From assembly GCA_001600635.1 (NCBI GenBank), contig BCKL01000037.1, forward strand, positions 30,185 to 94,184: 64,000 bases of DNA, given 5' to 3'. The stretch's first letter is position 1. Each line of letters begins with the position of its first letter. A model generated the notes under the pieces. The model saw only the letters and a program-made list of their open reading frames with translations, was not told the origin of the DNA and did no database searches. The translations under genes and the position numbers were made by a program. Below are positions 10,227 through 20,829 of this stretch, one piece after another. This DNA comes from Leucosporidium creatinivorum (lineage: Eukaryota; Basidiomycota; Microbotryomycetes; Leucosporidiales; Leucosporidiaceae).

Positions 10227-12766
10227 ATGGAAGCCGCTCTCGCTCCTCAGGACGTCTTGAACGATCCTTTTTACCTGCGGTTCTAGTGCGTTACATGTCA
10301 TTCTACTACAGGACTGGAGCTGTAGTCTGTAGGACTACAGCTCTCAGCCTCAGCTTGAGCCCGCTCGCTAACCCGCTCCCTCCCTCTCTGCTTAACAGTG
10401 TCGGCCACCAAGGACGTCACGGTCACGAGGTGTGTATTCTCCTACATCCCAACCAAGCTGTAGCTCATCAGCCTCGGCGATGGCTCACCGCGACGCCGTA
10501 CAGAGCCCCAGCGCTAACGCTCCCCTCGTGCTTGAACAGTTCCTCGAGTTCGAGTACTCGCAAGGTCGGCTGCGTTACGCCAACAACTCAAAGTGGGTCT
10601 TAGCTGCTGGTCCTACCGCCCTACAGCTCCAGCGGACGGGAGGCGGGCTCGGCGCCTGTCGGAGCAAGGGGCGTGTTGTTGCTCGCCTGTCGCTACTCGA
10701 GCTGAGGAATCGAGGCTACAAGGTTGCAGCGCTACAAAGGAAGATTGCTGACCATTCTGTACTCGTCCAAACAGCTACCGCAACGACTCCCTAATCCGTA
10801 AAGAGAGTGCGTGTCTGGTCTCGCGCTGGACTTGCTCGACGGTCCGCCTTCGCATAGAATGGGCGGCATCGCTAACGCTCTCTTACTCGGTAACAGTGTA
10901 CCTCTCTCCTCTGGCCGTCTCGCAGCTCAAGAAGATTGTCAGCGAGTCGGAGATTGTAAAGTGAGTTTGGTTCAGGCTGCCGGGGCGCGCGCGTCAGCTT
11001 GTGCAGTGGAGTCGGCAGCAGGTCGTCAAGGTGCAGCAGTGCAAGATTACTGACTTTCTTTCCCTTCCTCACCACCAATCTACTCCCCTCGACCAACGAC
11101 CAACTCCCGCCCTGCCCGCTCTCGCGCCGACCTCGTCGCCTCGCCGCCTCCTCCTCTCTTCTCTCTCACCGGTCGACCCTCGCCGCCCATCTACATCGCG
11201 CTCCCCTCCCTTCTTCGCTCTCACCCTCCACCTTCTCTCGATCGCTCCGCTCGCTCGCTCAACCTAAAACAGGGAGGACGACAAGTCGTGGCCCGAAAAG
11301 AACATTGTCGGCAAGCAGGAGTTGGAAGTCAAGTTGGGCGAGTACCATGTGTCTTTTGAGGTGAGTTTCTTGTTGAGCGATTGGGTGAAGTGAGGTCGGG
11401 GCGGCGAGAGAGGAGGGAGGGAGGAATGGGGGGGGCGGCTCGGCGCTGAAGGGCAACTCGGCGCTGCGCTGGTAGTGGCGGGTGGGTGCGCGGGCTGAGG
11501 TTGAAGAGTGGAAGCTGATCCGTCTTTTCCCCCTCTTCCCTCCCGTACACTCCGTCTATCTCTCCACGCTCGCCCTCTCAATCCAACTCCACCTCCCTTC
11601 CTCTCCCCTCGCCTCGCCCCGCCCGCCTCCCCTGCTTAACTCCCATCAACCCCCTCGATCCTCTCCCTCTTCCACTACCTCGTTCAATCGCCCACTCCCC
11701 TCCCCGTCTCCCTCTCCTCCCAACCCCCTCGCCTACGCTACGGCTCGGTGTTCGGCAAACAGACCGCCAAAATCGGCTCCCTAGTGGACGTCCAAGCCTC
11801 GGACGACCCCGAGGGGATGAGGGTCTTTTACTATTTGGTGCAGGATTTGAAGGTGCGTTCCTCTCGCGCTCGGGGGCTTGGCGGCTGGGAGGGCCGAGGG
11901 TGGTGAGGGGCAGGGAAGGGAGCCCGTCGGCGATCGCTTTGGAGCTGGCAAGCTGAGGCCTAGAGTCTCGAGCTGGAGAGGGGAGTGCGGAGGCACGGAG
12001 AGATGCGAGGACAAGTGGATGGAGCTCGGAGGAGGTGGGAGCAAAGAGTGGCGAGCAGGCGCGGCGCTCAGATAGGAGATTGAGGCGCTGCAGACGAGCA
12101 GTGGCTCAGACGGAGCCCTCGGGGCGGGAGCTTGACTCGCCAGCATCGAGCCGTGCTTCACCTCCCGCGAAGGGGGGTCAAGCAGGCTCGATACTTGCAG
12201 GCGGTCGAGTTCTCGCCTGCGGCTTGGGTTCAGCCCAATTCGAGCAACTCGCTCATCTCGAACTGCTGCCCAGTCGAAGCCACGGCTCGACCTGCAGTCG
12301 AGCTGGGCTTGACTTGACGCGTAGCCGATGTTGAGCTGGCGCACTCTACGCTGCGAGCGAGGCTGGACTCGCTAAGCCTGTAGTGGCCCCGGCTGCGAGC
12401 TGGCTACTACTCGAGCTGAAACCGACGCGTTGTCGGCCTTTACTCGAATAGCGTACGCTTCGAAGTCGAGTCGGCGGTGGCCTCGAAACGCGCGAGGCTG
12501 GGCGGCTGAGCTCTCCTGTACCTCGAGCGGAAGCGGGACGGCTTTGAGCAGAAGGGCTTGCACTGGGTCTCATAAGTTGACGGCCCTGTCCAAGTCCTGC
12601 ATCTGGTCCAAAGCCGTCTCGTCTTCTCCGATGACAGCGCGGATACGCGCCTGAGCAGCCCGAGCACATCCCGAGCGCTCGCTAACTACCCCGCCTTCAC
12701 TCCGAACAACAGATCTTCATCTTCTCGCTCATCTCGCTCCACTTCAAGATCAAGCCTACACATTAA
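10227..12766 (+). CDS. MAGOH: Mago nashi (exon junction complex core)
   Basis: Core exon-junction-complex subunit that pairs with Y14 in spliceosomal mRNA marking. Eight exons join in frame: 10227-10285, 10399-10429, 10540-10592, 10775-10806, 10897-10960, 11273-11360, 11763-11852 and 12713-12766, giving 156 residues, close to the family length of about 146-150. Conserved pieces in order are [106 protein letters not shown] and [14 protein letters not shown]. The only clear departures are RFY for RYY and EMYLS for EAYVH. Introns are long for this genome (113, 110, 182, 90, 312, 402 and 860 bp). A protein so conserved serves as a good internal check that the splice rules used elsewhere are right. 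Confidence 0.96.
10317..10343 (+). repeat. Perfect hairpin in MAGOH intron 1
   Basis: GAGCTGTAGTC and GACTACAGCTC form an 11-bp perfect stem around the 5-base loop TGTAG, inside the first intron. The stem is built from the same CTGTAG/CTACAG word seen in the divergent promoter. Confidence 0.8.
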
Positions 12767-13095
12767 ACGGGCTTCTCGGTCAGTCGGGCGGGTCGCAGGG
12801 CGAGCGGTGGGAGAGCGGAGCGCATGGGGAGGGAAGGCGAGGTCGATACAAAAGGAAATTTAAAACGAGATGTACCATTCTTCGACGTCGACTCGAGAAC
12901 GAGCAGTTGTGAGAGCGGGAGAGAGCGGAAGCGAGCGAAGAGAGAGCGAGAAGCGAGCGCCGAACTGCTCGCGTTGCAATTCCGCCTGGGAGTCGCGATG
13001 ATGCTGCATAACACACAACACCAGCCTTTCCCGCCTATCTACAGCTCCTACCCGTCTCCTCTCCAACGCTATCGACACCCACCAAGCACCCGCTC
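12767..13095. other. Convergent intergenic, MAGOH and gene B
   Basis: This region lies between the MAGOH stop and the 3' end of gene B. An A-rich patch near 12850-12870 could serve MAGOH 3'-end formation. No gene or RNA is recognised. Confidence 0.45.
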
Positions 13096-14983
13096 TTAAA
13101 TCGTTTTCCTCGCTTTCCTCGGTCTCTCCGCCTCTTCCTCCACCGTCCAGCCCCTCTCCCTCGCCTCCGCCACCCCAATAACAATCCTCGACCTCTCCAA
13201 CACGCCCACCCCCGCATCTTTGAGCATCCTATCCCTGCTTTCATCGTCTAGCACGAGGAAACGGACCAGGAGAGGGAGGTCGGTGATCCCTGCGTCGTGA
13301 AGCAGAGGGCTGAGAGAGGTGAGGTGCGGGGAGAGGGAGGTGAGGAGGGAGGCGAGCTGGAGGGGGAAGGGTGCGGTGGAGGGTGAGGGGATGGGAGCGG
13401 CGGAGGGAGCGCGGGAGGGGAGGGGCTCGGCGGTCAGAGAGGCTGACGAGTCGGAGGAGGAGGAGCCTGGAGAGTCGGATGAGGCGCTGCTATCGCTACT
13501 GAAACTGCTGGTACTGAGCGTTGAGCTTGACTGTGCAAGTGAAGGGCGGGCGAGAGGAGGTGGGGCAAGAGGGAACCCTCGATGGCGGTCCTCGGTGATG
13601 GTGGCTACGAAGGTGTTCTCCTCCTCCGATGACCATCCGCTGCTGTCGCTACTGCAGCTACTAGAGCTCAGGGCAGAGTTGGAGCTTTTGAGGCCGGAGA
13701 AGACGGACGAGGAGAGTTGAAAGATTGGGAGCTGAGGCCTCGGCGGAGGTGGAGGGCGAAGGGAAGGGTCATAGATCATGGCGAGCTGTAGAGTCGTCGA
13801 GTCAGCCCCGATATAAATGATCTCGCGTGCACCAGCGGCCAATTTCGAAACAAAGCGGCCTCGGCGGTTACTCACCTCCTTCAGCTCGGCCTGCTCGTCA
13901 TAGGGCTTGCCTCCCTGAGCGAGCGGTCTCCAGGTCGGATCTTCTACTACCCGTCGATCCGGTCCATGCCTGTGTTCCCAGCAGCTCGACCTCCCAACCC
14001 TCCACTGGCCACCCCCAGCCGGTTCACACACCACCCGAAACGGGCATGAGCTCCCCCAGGCGGATGATGACCGGGCGGCGTGGTTGCAAAAGAGCTTGTG
14101 GAAGCGTCCTGAAGCGGTCNTNCGGAGGGAGATGCCGATTTGGGGGACTATGGTGGTACGGAGGGTGAAGAGGAGGGCGTTGACGGAAGGGAAGAGGGCG
14201 CCTGGTTGAGGGAGAGAAGGGATTACCTAACAATAGGGGACATTGAGCATGCCAACTGACATGGAAGGAGAGGAAGATGCCCTACAGGACAGGAGCCTGG
14301 AAACGCAGCGCGGTACGCCTCAAGGCTGCGCTGCAGAGAGAGGCACGTCAGCTTCGGCGCTCGGCGCTACCCTCAGGCCTCAGCTCAGGGAAATCGGACT
14401 TACATGCTGCCCCTAGCCTATCCCATGAGCTCCCTCAGTCAAGTCACTGCTACTCTCCCAGTCTCCATGCCGGTGTACAGCGCACCACGCCTCCTTAGTA
14501 ACGATCCAAGTTGCGCTGACACGGTCGTAGCTGGCGGCGCATCGTACGGGGCAAGACTTGAGCTCGCACTCGGCGACGAGCTTGTCCCGAGAGTCCTCAG
14601 CGCGCTTCATGTGGTAGGCCGAGTAGTGCACGCTGGAGCGGTTGCAGTCGAGGAAGAAGGCGTGCGCCGAGAGGAATCGCTCCCCGATTAAGGGGAACTG
14701 CCAGGAGTGGAGCCGTGTCGGCGGGGGAGTACTTTTGAGGAATTTGTACCGCTGTGCAGTACTGGCATCAGCAATGCGGGAGAGAGCAAGGCTCTGTCTC
14801 ACTTACCGGCGCCGAACTGGCCTTCTGCGCTCCTTCGGCGCTGCTCTGGAGAGGCTCAAGTCGATCGCCATTCTTCTCCTTTAGTGCGAGTGCAGGTCGA
14901 TCCGGGAAGGGTCTCTTGACTATTCCCGACGCTTTAGGGTCGGGCTGGCGATTCTCTGAGCCGTTGTAAGCTTGTTGATCCAT
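13096..14983 (-). CDS. Family member B: two FAR1-like domains, HGPDRR motif, SAM-like C-terminus
   Basis: The start is the ATG at 14983 (MDQQAYNGSENRQ). A 55-nt intron joins SSAP to RYKFLKSTPPP. Zinc domain 1 (about 14690-14460) runs GERFLSAHAFF ... CELKSCPVRCAA ... ATWIVTKEAWCAVHRHGD. After an intron comes the family linker EAYRAAFPGSCPV, then domain 2 (about 14190-13960) with GALFPSVNALLFTLR, GISLR, LFCNHAA, SSCPFRVVCEP, GQWRV and EHRHGPDRRVVEDPTWRP. A Ser-rich region follows (about 13740-13420), and the SAM-like end (about 13350-13130) includes LASLLTSLSPHLTSLSPLL and GITDLPLLVRFLVLDDESRDRML. Two N calls fall inside domain 2 near 14120. A nucleic-acid-binding role is inferred from the domain family; no target can be named. 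Confidence 0.68.
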
Positions 14984-15356
14984 CCTCTTCGGAGTTGGGT
15001 CGGCGCGGTCGAAGGGGCGAGGTTGGTGTACAGCTAGAGAGCTGCAGGTTGCTGTAGTGATTCTTGGGGGCTCCTGGCAGGCGACAGACGAAGCAAGATG
15101 GGGAAGAAGGGAGAGAAGCAGACGCGTCGAACTAGCAGAGGTCGCTGACGTCGTTGGGAGTGAAGTGATACAGCTTTGGAGCTGAACGACAGTCCAGCTG
15201 TAGCCTTGACTTATACTTGATTCGCTCTGACAACTCTGCCTAATTACAGTGCCCCTATTCTGCTCAGCTCGAAGTGCTCGCTCTTCTCCTTCTCACCCTT
15301 CGCTCGTCTCTTAGCTCTCGACTATGGAGTGAGTTCTGTAGCACATTCGAGGCTCT
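14984..15356. promoter_or_regulatory. Divergent spacer, gene B and MYND gene
   Basis: This spacer lies between two divergent starts. CTGTAG/CTACAG-type words recur at about 15040-15055 and 15165-15205, as in the KHA1-MAGOH spacer. A possible short 5' exon ending ATGGA|GTGAGT lies at about 15323-15328 but is not required. No RNA gene is seen. Confidence 0.4.
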
Positions 15357-16984
15357 ATGCAAGCTCATCGAACACCCTACAGTCTCGCCCCCGTGCCGAC
15401 GCTGGCCTACGCTGGCCAAGTGTGCTTCTCTTGCTACCGCGCTCCTCCTGCTACCGACGAGCTGAAGCGTTGTGGAGGCTGTAAGAGGGTCAAGTGAGTG
15501 CTGCATATCTGCTGCTGCTGCAGGGCGAGCTGTATCGCGCTACATCGAGACAGCCGCTGATCTCCGCCCTGCTTCGCTCGCTGCCCAGGTTCTGCTCGGC
15601 CGAATGCAGCAAGAAGGAGTGGAAGGATCACAAGCCGTTCTGCTTGGCATTCTCGACCCTCCGCTCCCGCCAGCACGCCTTCCTTCCCCCGCTCTCGAGC
15701 AACTCGACCTTCGCTCTCGCTTCTCGGAAAGAGACTCACCGCTCGCAATTCCTACTGGAGGATGAGCTGCTCACGGCAGCTCTCGGTCGAGATCAAACTG
15801 TGCTGGAGGGGCAGCTGCTGTGGAGGGAGCCGAGGTGCAGGGAATGTGGAGATCGCGAGGGGGAGGTCGGTGTTCGAGAGGGGAACGAGGGAGATGGCGT
15901 CAAGGGATGGAGGGTTTGCAAGGGGTGTAGAGTGGTGCAGTGGTGCTGTTTGGAGCATGAGCAGCTGGGAGGTGAGAGCCATTTCGAGGTGAAAGGCGTG
16001 GATGGTCGGAATCAGGTTCGTCTTGCTCGGCTTTCGCTCGGCGGTCTGCTCCTCGCTCATAGCCTGACACCCTTCAACAAACAGTGCCAAACCCTCCAAC
16101 TCTCTACCGAGATCGACGAGTTCCATCTCCGCCACGCCCTCTCGCAAGAGCACCTCGCCTCGCCCTCGCCTCCTTCGCTCTGGATCCCCACCCGGCGGCT
16201 CACTGCCCCCGAATCCCTCCCTCAAGGCGGCTGGGAAGCCTACCTCACCTCCCCCTCCATATCCGCCTCCCTTCCCACCGCACCACCACCCACCACCGCC
16301 CAAATCTACGGCATCTGGCTCGAGGCGCTCGCTCCCCCCATCTCCTTCCTCTCCGACCTTCGTCGTCTCCCTTCCTCCCAAATCGACAGCGCCAAATCTC
16401 TCACCCTCCACGTTCTCGAAGAGACGCACCAATCCCTCTCGGCCTGGCTACCCGCCCTCGAGGAACTCGGCCATCAACTCCCTTCGCTTCGCTCGACCGA
16501 GATTCGAGCGTGTGCGCCTACCATCGACACCAGCGGAGGGAACGCCAAAGGAGTCCCACTCCCCGTCTGCCCCGACTGCAAAGCGGAGAGCAGGGAGCGC
16601 CGAGTAGTCAGCTGCGGAGGAATCAGCTCGGCTTCGAAGAGCGGAGGAGTCCAGGCTGCCGTCGTCTGGAACCGCTCGTTCGCCCAATCCGATCCCGATG
16701 CTCCTTGGTGGAAGGACCAACTTCGGTCGCTCTTCGCCCCGTCCTCCCCCTCCTCAGCGCCGATCCCTCTCATCTGGTTCTGCCTCACCGCCGAAGAAGC
16801 GGCCGATGAGCTCGACTCGGTGCTCGCGTGGGTTCGGAAGGAGATGGGCAGTGAGGATAAGGTGCAAGTATTGTGGAGGCCGGAGAGGAATGAGTGGGCG
16901 GGTGGATGGCCGAGGGTGGATTTGTGGGAGGAGGACGGTGTGGTTAGGAGGGGGGAGTGGAGTTTTGCGGTGCAGAGGGCTTAG
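15357..16984 (+). CDS. MYND-type zinc finger protein, Mss51/ZMYND-like C-terminus
   Basis: The start is the ATG at 15357 (MQAHRTPYSLAPV), in frame with the finger. The MYND finger is split by an intron: CFSCYRAPP, LKRCGGCKRVK, then FCSAECSKKEWKDHKPFC. A second cysteine cluster, CRECGD ... CKGCRVVQWCCLEHE (about 15830-15965), looks like a further degenerate finger. One intron follows near 16015-16083 (5' GTTCGT, 3' AACAG). The C-terminal half has CPDCKAESRERRVVSCGG, WNRSFAQ and PWWKDQLRSLFA, resembling the C-terminal region found after MYND fingers in Mss51 and related proteins. Substrate or partner is unknown; MYND fingers usually bind proteins. The protein ends in TAG with no sign of damage. 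Confidence 0.85.
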
Positions 16985-17178
16985 ATCGAGTCTGTAGAGG
17001 AATAGAAATCGACATTGCTATTCGACTACAAAGCTTAGAAACTTGGGCGCTCGACTCGGCGGATCTGAGCCAGATGAGCGAGGGAGGCAGGGATGACGCT
17101 CGCTTCGACTTGCCCAGTTCTGGCTTTCGCTCCTCCCATCACCTCGCCTCTTCTCCGAGCAGCAGCACGTACTACAAC

Positions 17179-18797
17179 ATGCTACAGACGACCTCCCTCC
17201 TGCGCGCTACGCTCCTCCGCTCTACAGCTCGTCCCCTAGCCCTGCGCGCCCTCCCTTCAGCATCGGCGCTCTCGACAGGTGGGGCCCTGAGGTCATTCCA
17301 TTCGACCCCCTTCCAACGCGAGACGGGCGGTGTATCCCAGCAGCCGGGGTCCAAGAGTTTTACCGAGTTGGGCAAGAATGCACTGGAGGAGACCAAGGGG
17401 ATTGGGAAAGTTGTGGTCGGCGCTGTGACGGGCAGGGGGAGTGAGGGGCAGAAGGGTGAGGAGCAGCCGGCGGGAGGTGATGGGAAGGGAATGGGGAGCT
17501 TGAAGGCTGATTTGGTGAGTAAAGTCGAGCTTGGTACAGAACACAGAGAAGACGACCGCCGAAAGCTGACCCTTTTCTTCGCCGAGCAGGACTCGGTCAA
17601 ATCCCTCGCTCAAGAGATGCCCCGCGACGCTCTGATCTGGGGAGGTCTTGGACTCCTTCCCTACGCCGGTACTTCCCTCGCCACCGTTTACCTCGCTCGT
17701 CAAGCTTCGATGGCCATTTCCCTCGGCGGTTCGTCTTCGGTCACTCTCTTCGCGCAGGGGCGCTGCTGACCCTTCTGCTTACGCAGAGACTTCGGGACTC
17801 AACTCTGAAGCAGCGACAATCCTGCTACAGCAAGTGCAGCAGCTCCAAATCTCCTACGGCGCCGTCGTCCTCTCCTTCATCGGCGCCATCCACTGGGGCT
17901 TCGAGGTCAGCTCCTTCATCTTCCTCCATCCGCCTCAAAGCTCACTCTCTCAATCCCACAGTTCTCCAAGTACGCCGGCACCCACCCTCAACGCTACACC
18001 CTCGGCATCATCCCCTCAATTATCGGCTGCGGATCGCTTCTCCTCGCTCCTCAGGCCGCTCTCATGACCCAGTGGGCAGGCTTCTTTGGTACTTGGTATG
18101 CGGACCAGCAAGCCACGAACCGAGGATTCACGCCTGGATGGTACAGCACTGTCAGTCGCTGCTAGCTCTCGCTTGACCGTCTTGCTCGGCGCTGATCACT
18201 TCCTCTCGCGTTCGTCGCCATACCTCCGTCCATTCTATCCACCTCATCCCTCTTCCTCTAATTACCCATGCACCTCACAACTAACAGTACCGCTTCTGGC
18301 TCACTGCCGTCGTCGGCTCTTCCATCCTCTTCACCCTCGCCGGCGAATCCTACTTTGGCTCCGACAGCAAAGAGATGCAAAGGCGCAGCGACGTGATGAA
18401 GCTCGGCGGAAAGGGAACTGATGCGCCTGTCGGGTAGTTTTCTCCTTACTCATTGCAGCTCAGCTCGGCGCTGACCCCCCTCCTTGGGCACAGCAAATCG
18501 GCCGACCTAGGCGACTTCCGCATCACCAAGACGGACCGTTCGAGTGCCGAGGAGGGCTACACCAAGTTCACCAAGATTGATCACGAGGCAGAGGCCAAGA
18601 AGAAGGAGGAGGATCGCAAGGAGATGGAGGAGGAGGCGAAGAAGGAGGATGCTAGACCGACGATTGTGAGTTCTCACGCTGGTTGAATGAGGATGAGCCT
18701 GAAGATTACCTGGAGCTGACCCGCTGAACTCTCACAGAGCACGAAGGAGAGGGAGGCGAATGCCAGGAAGGCGAGGAGCCAGTCGGGGCTGAACTGA
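17179..18797 (+). CDS. DUF3429 mitochondrial inner-membrane-type protein
   Basis: The N-terminus (MLQTTSLLRATLLRSTARP, rich in Arg, Ser and Leu with no acids) looks like a mitochondrial presequence. After a linker come hydrophobic segments: DALIWGGLGLLPYAGTSLAT, ISYGAVVLSFIGAIHWGFE, GIIPSIIGCGSLLLAPQAAL and FWLTAVVGSSILFTLAG, about four membrane spans. The SYGAVVLSFIGAIHWG segment is the hallmark of DUF3429 (TMEM69-like). The C-terminal tail is highly charged (EAEAKKKEEDRKEMEEEAKK). Six introns join in frame, including one before FSKYAGTHPQRYTLG. The molecular function of the family is not established. No damage is visible. Confidence 0.82.
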
Positions 18798-19420
18798 GGT
18801 GCTCAGCGCTGAATGTAGCTGGCTCCCCACGAAGAGGACCTTGTGAATAGACAGTACATCATCGGCGATTTGAGTCTTGGGCGCCGCTGCCGATTGAGCT
18901 GGACTTTGAAGCCTGGAAAGCGAGACGAGCCTGCCAGCGCCGAGGTGCCGAGCCAGGAAATCGAGCTTTGAGGACGGCGCGCCGGGAGACTTGAACTTCC
19001 ACAGACGCCTCGCGTGCGTCCTCTGTAGCTCTGCAAACCCGAACGAGAGACTATGCTCCGTCGAAACGTAAATCTCAGGTTGACTGTCGGCCGATTCGGC
19101 GATGGCAGCGAGGCGGGCGATCCAGAGAAATGCGCCTGAGGGGGTGCGAGAGAAGTCGAGGGGGCGAAGGAGATAATGTCTCATGCTCTAGACGCCGGCG
19201 GAAACGTCTGGCGAGGTCGAAGTAGCCTTATAGAAAGCCCGAAGCGAGTGCTCGCGGGTGCTCAGACTTCGGCGATTGTCACTCGAGCTGGAGGGGCGAA
19301 AGAGCATTGCTCAAAGTGATACTATCCTACAACATCATTCTCCTGCAACGTAAAAGGTCAGCACGAGTCGCAACGACCAGCAGAACCTCAACTCACCTTC
19401 AACGAAAGATGCAACGCGCT
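18798..19420. other. Convergent intergenic, DUF3429 gene and PET100
   Basis: A 150-codon open frame lies here on the minus strand (18732-19184), but it overlaps the 3' exon of the DUF3429 gene and has no recognisable domain. The rest shows no exon or RNA gene that I can support. Confidence 0.4.
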
Positions 19421-19967
19421 TCAGACCCGCTTTCCGCTCTCCCTTTCGGCCTTCTTGGCCAGTCGTTCGTCGCGCAGACGTGCTAGCTCAGCCTTGAGCT
19501 CCGTGGTGGTCTGTGGTGGTGCGATCTGAGGGTTTGAAGGGGGTCAACGGTCGGCCTCGGGACGCGAATTCGAGAATCGAAATCGGGCTGTAGGCCACTA
19601 GACGGATCGCCGCTTCGTAGGCTGGTAGCCCAAGGTCAGGGCTACATGCTACTTGAATGGGAAGTTGCTAGGTCGCCAGGAAAGCGCAGAAAATCGACTT
19701 ACTTGCTTGACCTCGTCCCGGCGGAAATGAGCGACCAGGGGGGTAACGTGCTCCTCGTAGAACTCGGGGGCACCAAAAAACATGAAGATACCCAAAGGAA
19801 AGAAGACGTCTGAATGTAGGGGAGTCGATACGTCCAATCAGCGCTCGAAACGGATGGCAGGAAGGCGAGATATCGCCAACTTCCTCCCAGCGGCCTCCGG
19901 AGCACTTACAGACACCAAACTTGAACAGTTCTAGTCGAGAAGCACGAGCCTTGACCGCGCCGAACAT
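19421..19967 (-). CDS. PET100: Pet100-like cytochrome c oxidase assembly factor
   Basis: Small mitochondrial inner-membrane chaperone needed for complex IV assembly. Three exons on the minus strand start with MFGAVKARASRLELFKFGV. The second exon gives YVFFPLGIFMFFGAPEFYEE, and the third IAPPQTTTELKAELARLRDE ... ESGKRV then TGA. The FKFG(V)YVFFPxG core plus one membrane span is the Pet100 signature, and the total length of under 100 residues agrees with the family. Introns lie at about 19809-19911 and 19531-19699. The neighbouring DUF3429 gene is also mitochondrial in type, but the two are convergent and share no promoter. Confidence 0.87.
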
Positions 19968-20323
19968 TGTAGGTGAGGTAGTGCGGGAGAGAAAGAGCGG
20001 TTCGGCGAAAGTTCGAGGCGCGACGAAGTCCTGCGAAGTTCAAGTGGTCAACGTCGGCCTTCCTGGGCTGTTGAAGGTGCTGAGAATAATATGTAGCATT
20101 CGAGCTGTATGGCTGCTCTCCAGTGGACCCCCTACAAGCTCTGCAAAACCTGTCAGTCGCGGAGCAGCCTGCGCCGACCCGGCCGAAACTCGACGCCGAC
20201 CTCTTAAGGCTCGGTTCGGGACTCCCAGCTACGCTCTATAAGCTATGAAGTCACCCAAAACGCTCGAGTACCCAGCAGAGTCCCTCATTGCGGCAGCAAG
20301 TTGACGAGAAGCGCCAATCGAGC

Positions 20324-20623
20324 TCATCCGCCAGCTTCCGCCTCCCTCCACAAGTCGATCTGAGGCCTCAGCTGCTCCCCAACAGCACTGCCAGCCTCTT
20401 GCAGCCATTTGGAGCCCTGCATAACTCCCTTCGCCCCCTCAAACACGCGAAACTCACCTCTTGACCCTCGAGAGCCAACCCTCGATTCTGACTGCAGGCG
20501 ATCGCTCGACAGACTGAGGCGCTGAAGCAGAGGTGTAGCAAGGTGTAGCGCTGTACTTGTCAAGCTGCGAGGCGAGGCCAGAAACGCGACGAGCAGGAAG
20601 ACGAGGAAAAGGCGGGAGATCAA
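20324..20623 (-). CDS. Possible small secreted or membrane-anchored protein
   Basis: A 99-residue open frame begins MISRLFLVFLLVAFLASP, which reads as a signal peptide or signal anchor, followed by a Ser/Arg/Leu region and a tail GSKWLQEAGSAVGEQLRPQI. I do not recognise it. It lies between PET100 and the 3' end of gene C, reading towards PET100's start. A GTGAG...CAG pair inside could be a 41-nt intron, which would change the frame, so the true product is uncertain. The frame may be fortuitous. Confidence 0.33.
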   Translation of the reverse strand: MISRLFLVFLLVAFLASPRSLTSTALHLATPLLQRLSLSSDRLQSESRVGSRGSRGEFRVFEGAKGVMQGSKWLQEAGSAVGEQLRPQIDLWREAEAGG

Positions 20624-20829
20624 GAAGCGAACTTGAAAAAATCACGGATGTCGCTCGCTTTGCGAGTCACCGCGGGCTTGCTTTGTAGGTTAGCTGGTCA
20701 GTGCAGCACACTCATGGAACTAATCTCGTGGCCTTTGCATCTCCAGTGCGTTCGCGAAAGCCTTGCGCGAAGTGTAGCAGGCCGAGGCACTTCGGCGGCG
20801 AGCCTGGAGCGGTTGACCTCGAGCTGAGC

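Noticed and set aside
18732-19184. 150-codon minus-strand open frame between the DUF3429 gene and PET100
   Set aside because: It overlaps the last DUF3429 exon and shows no recognisable domain or splice-supported structure; GC-rich sequence makes such frames common here.
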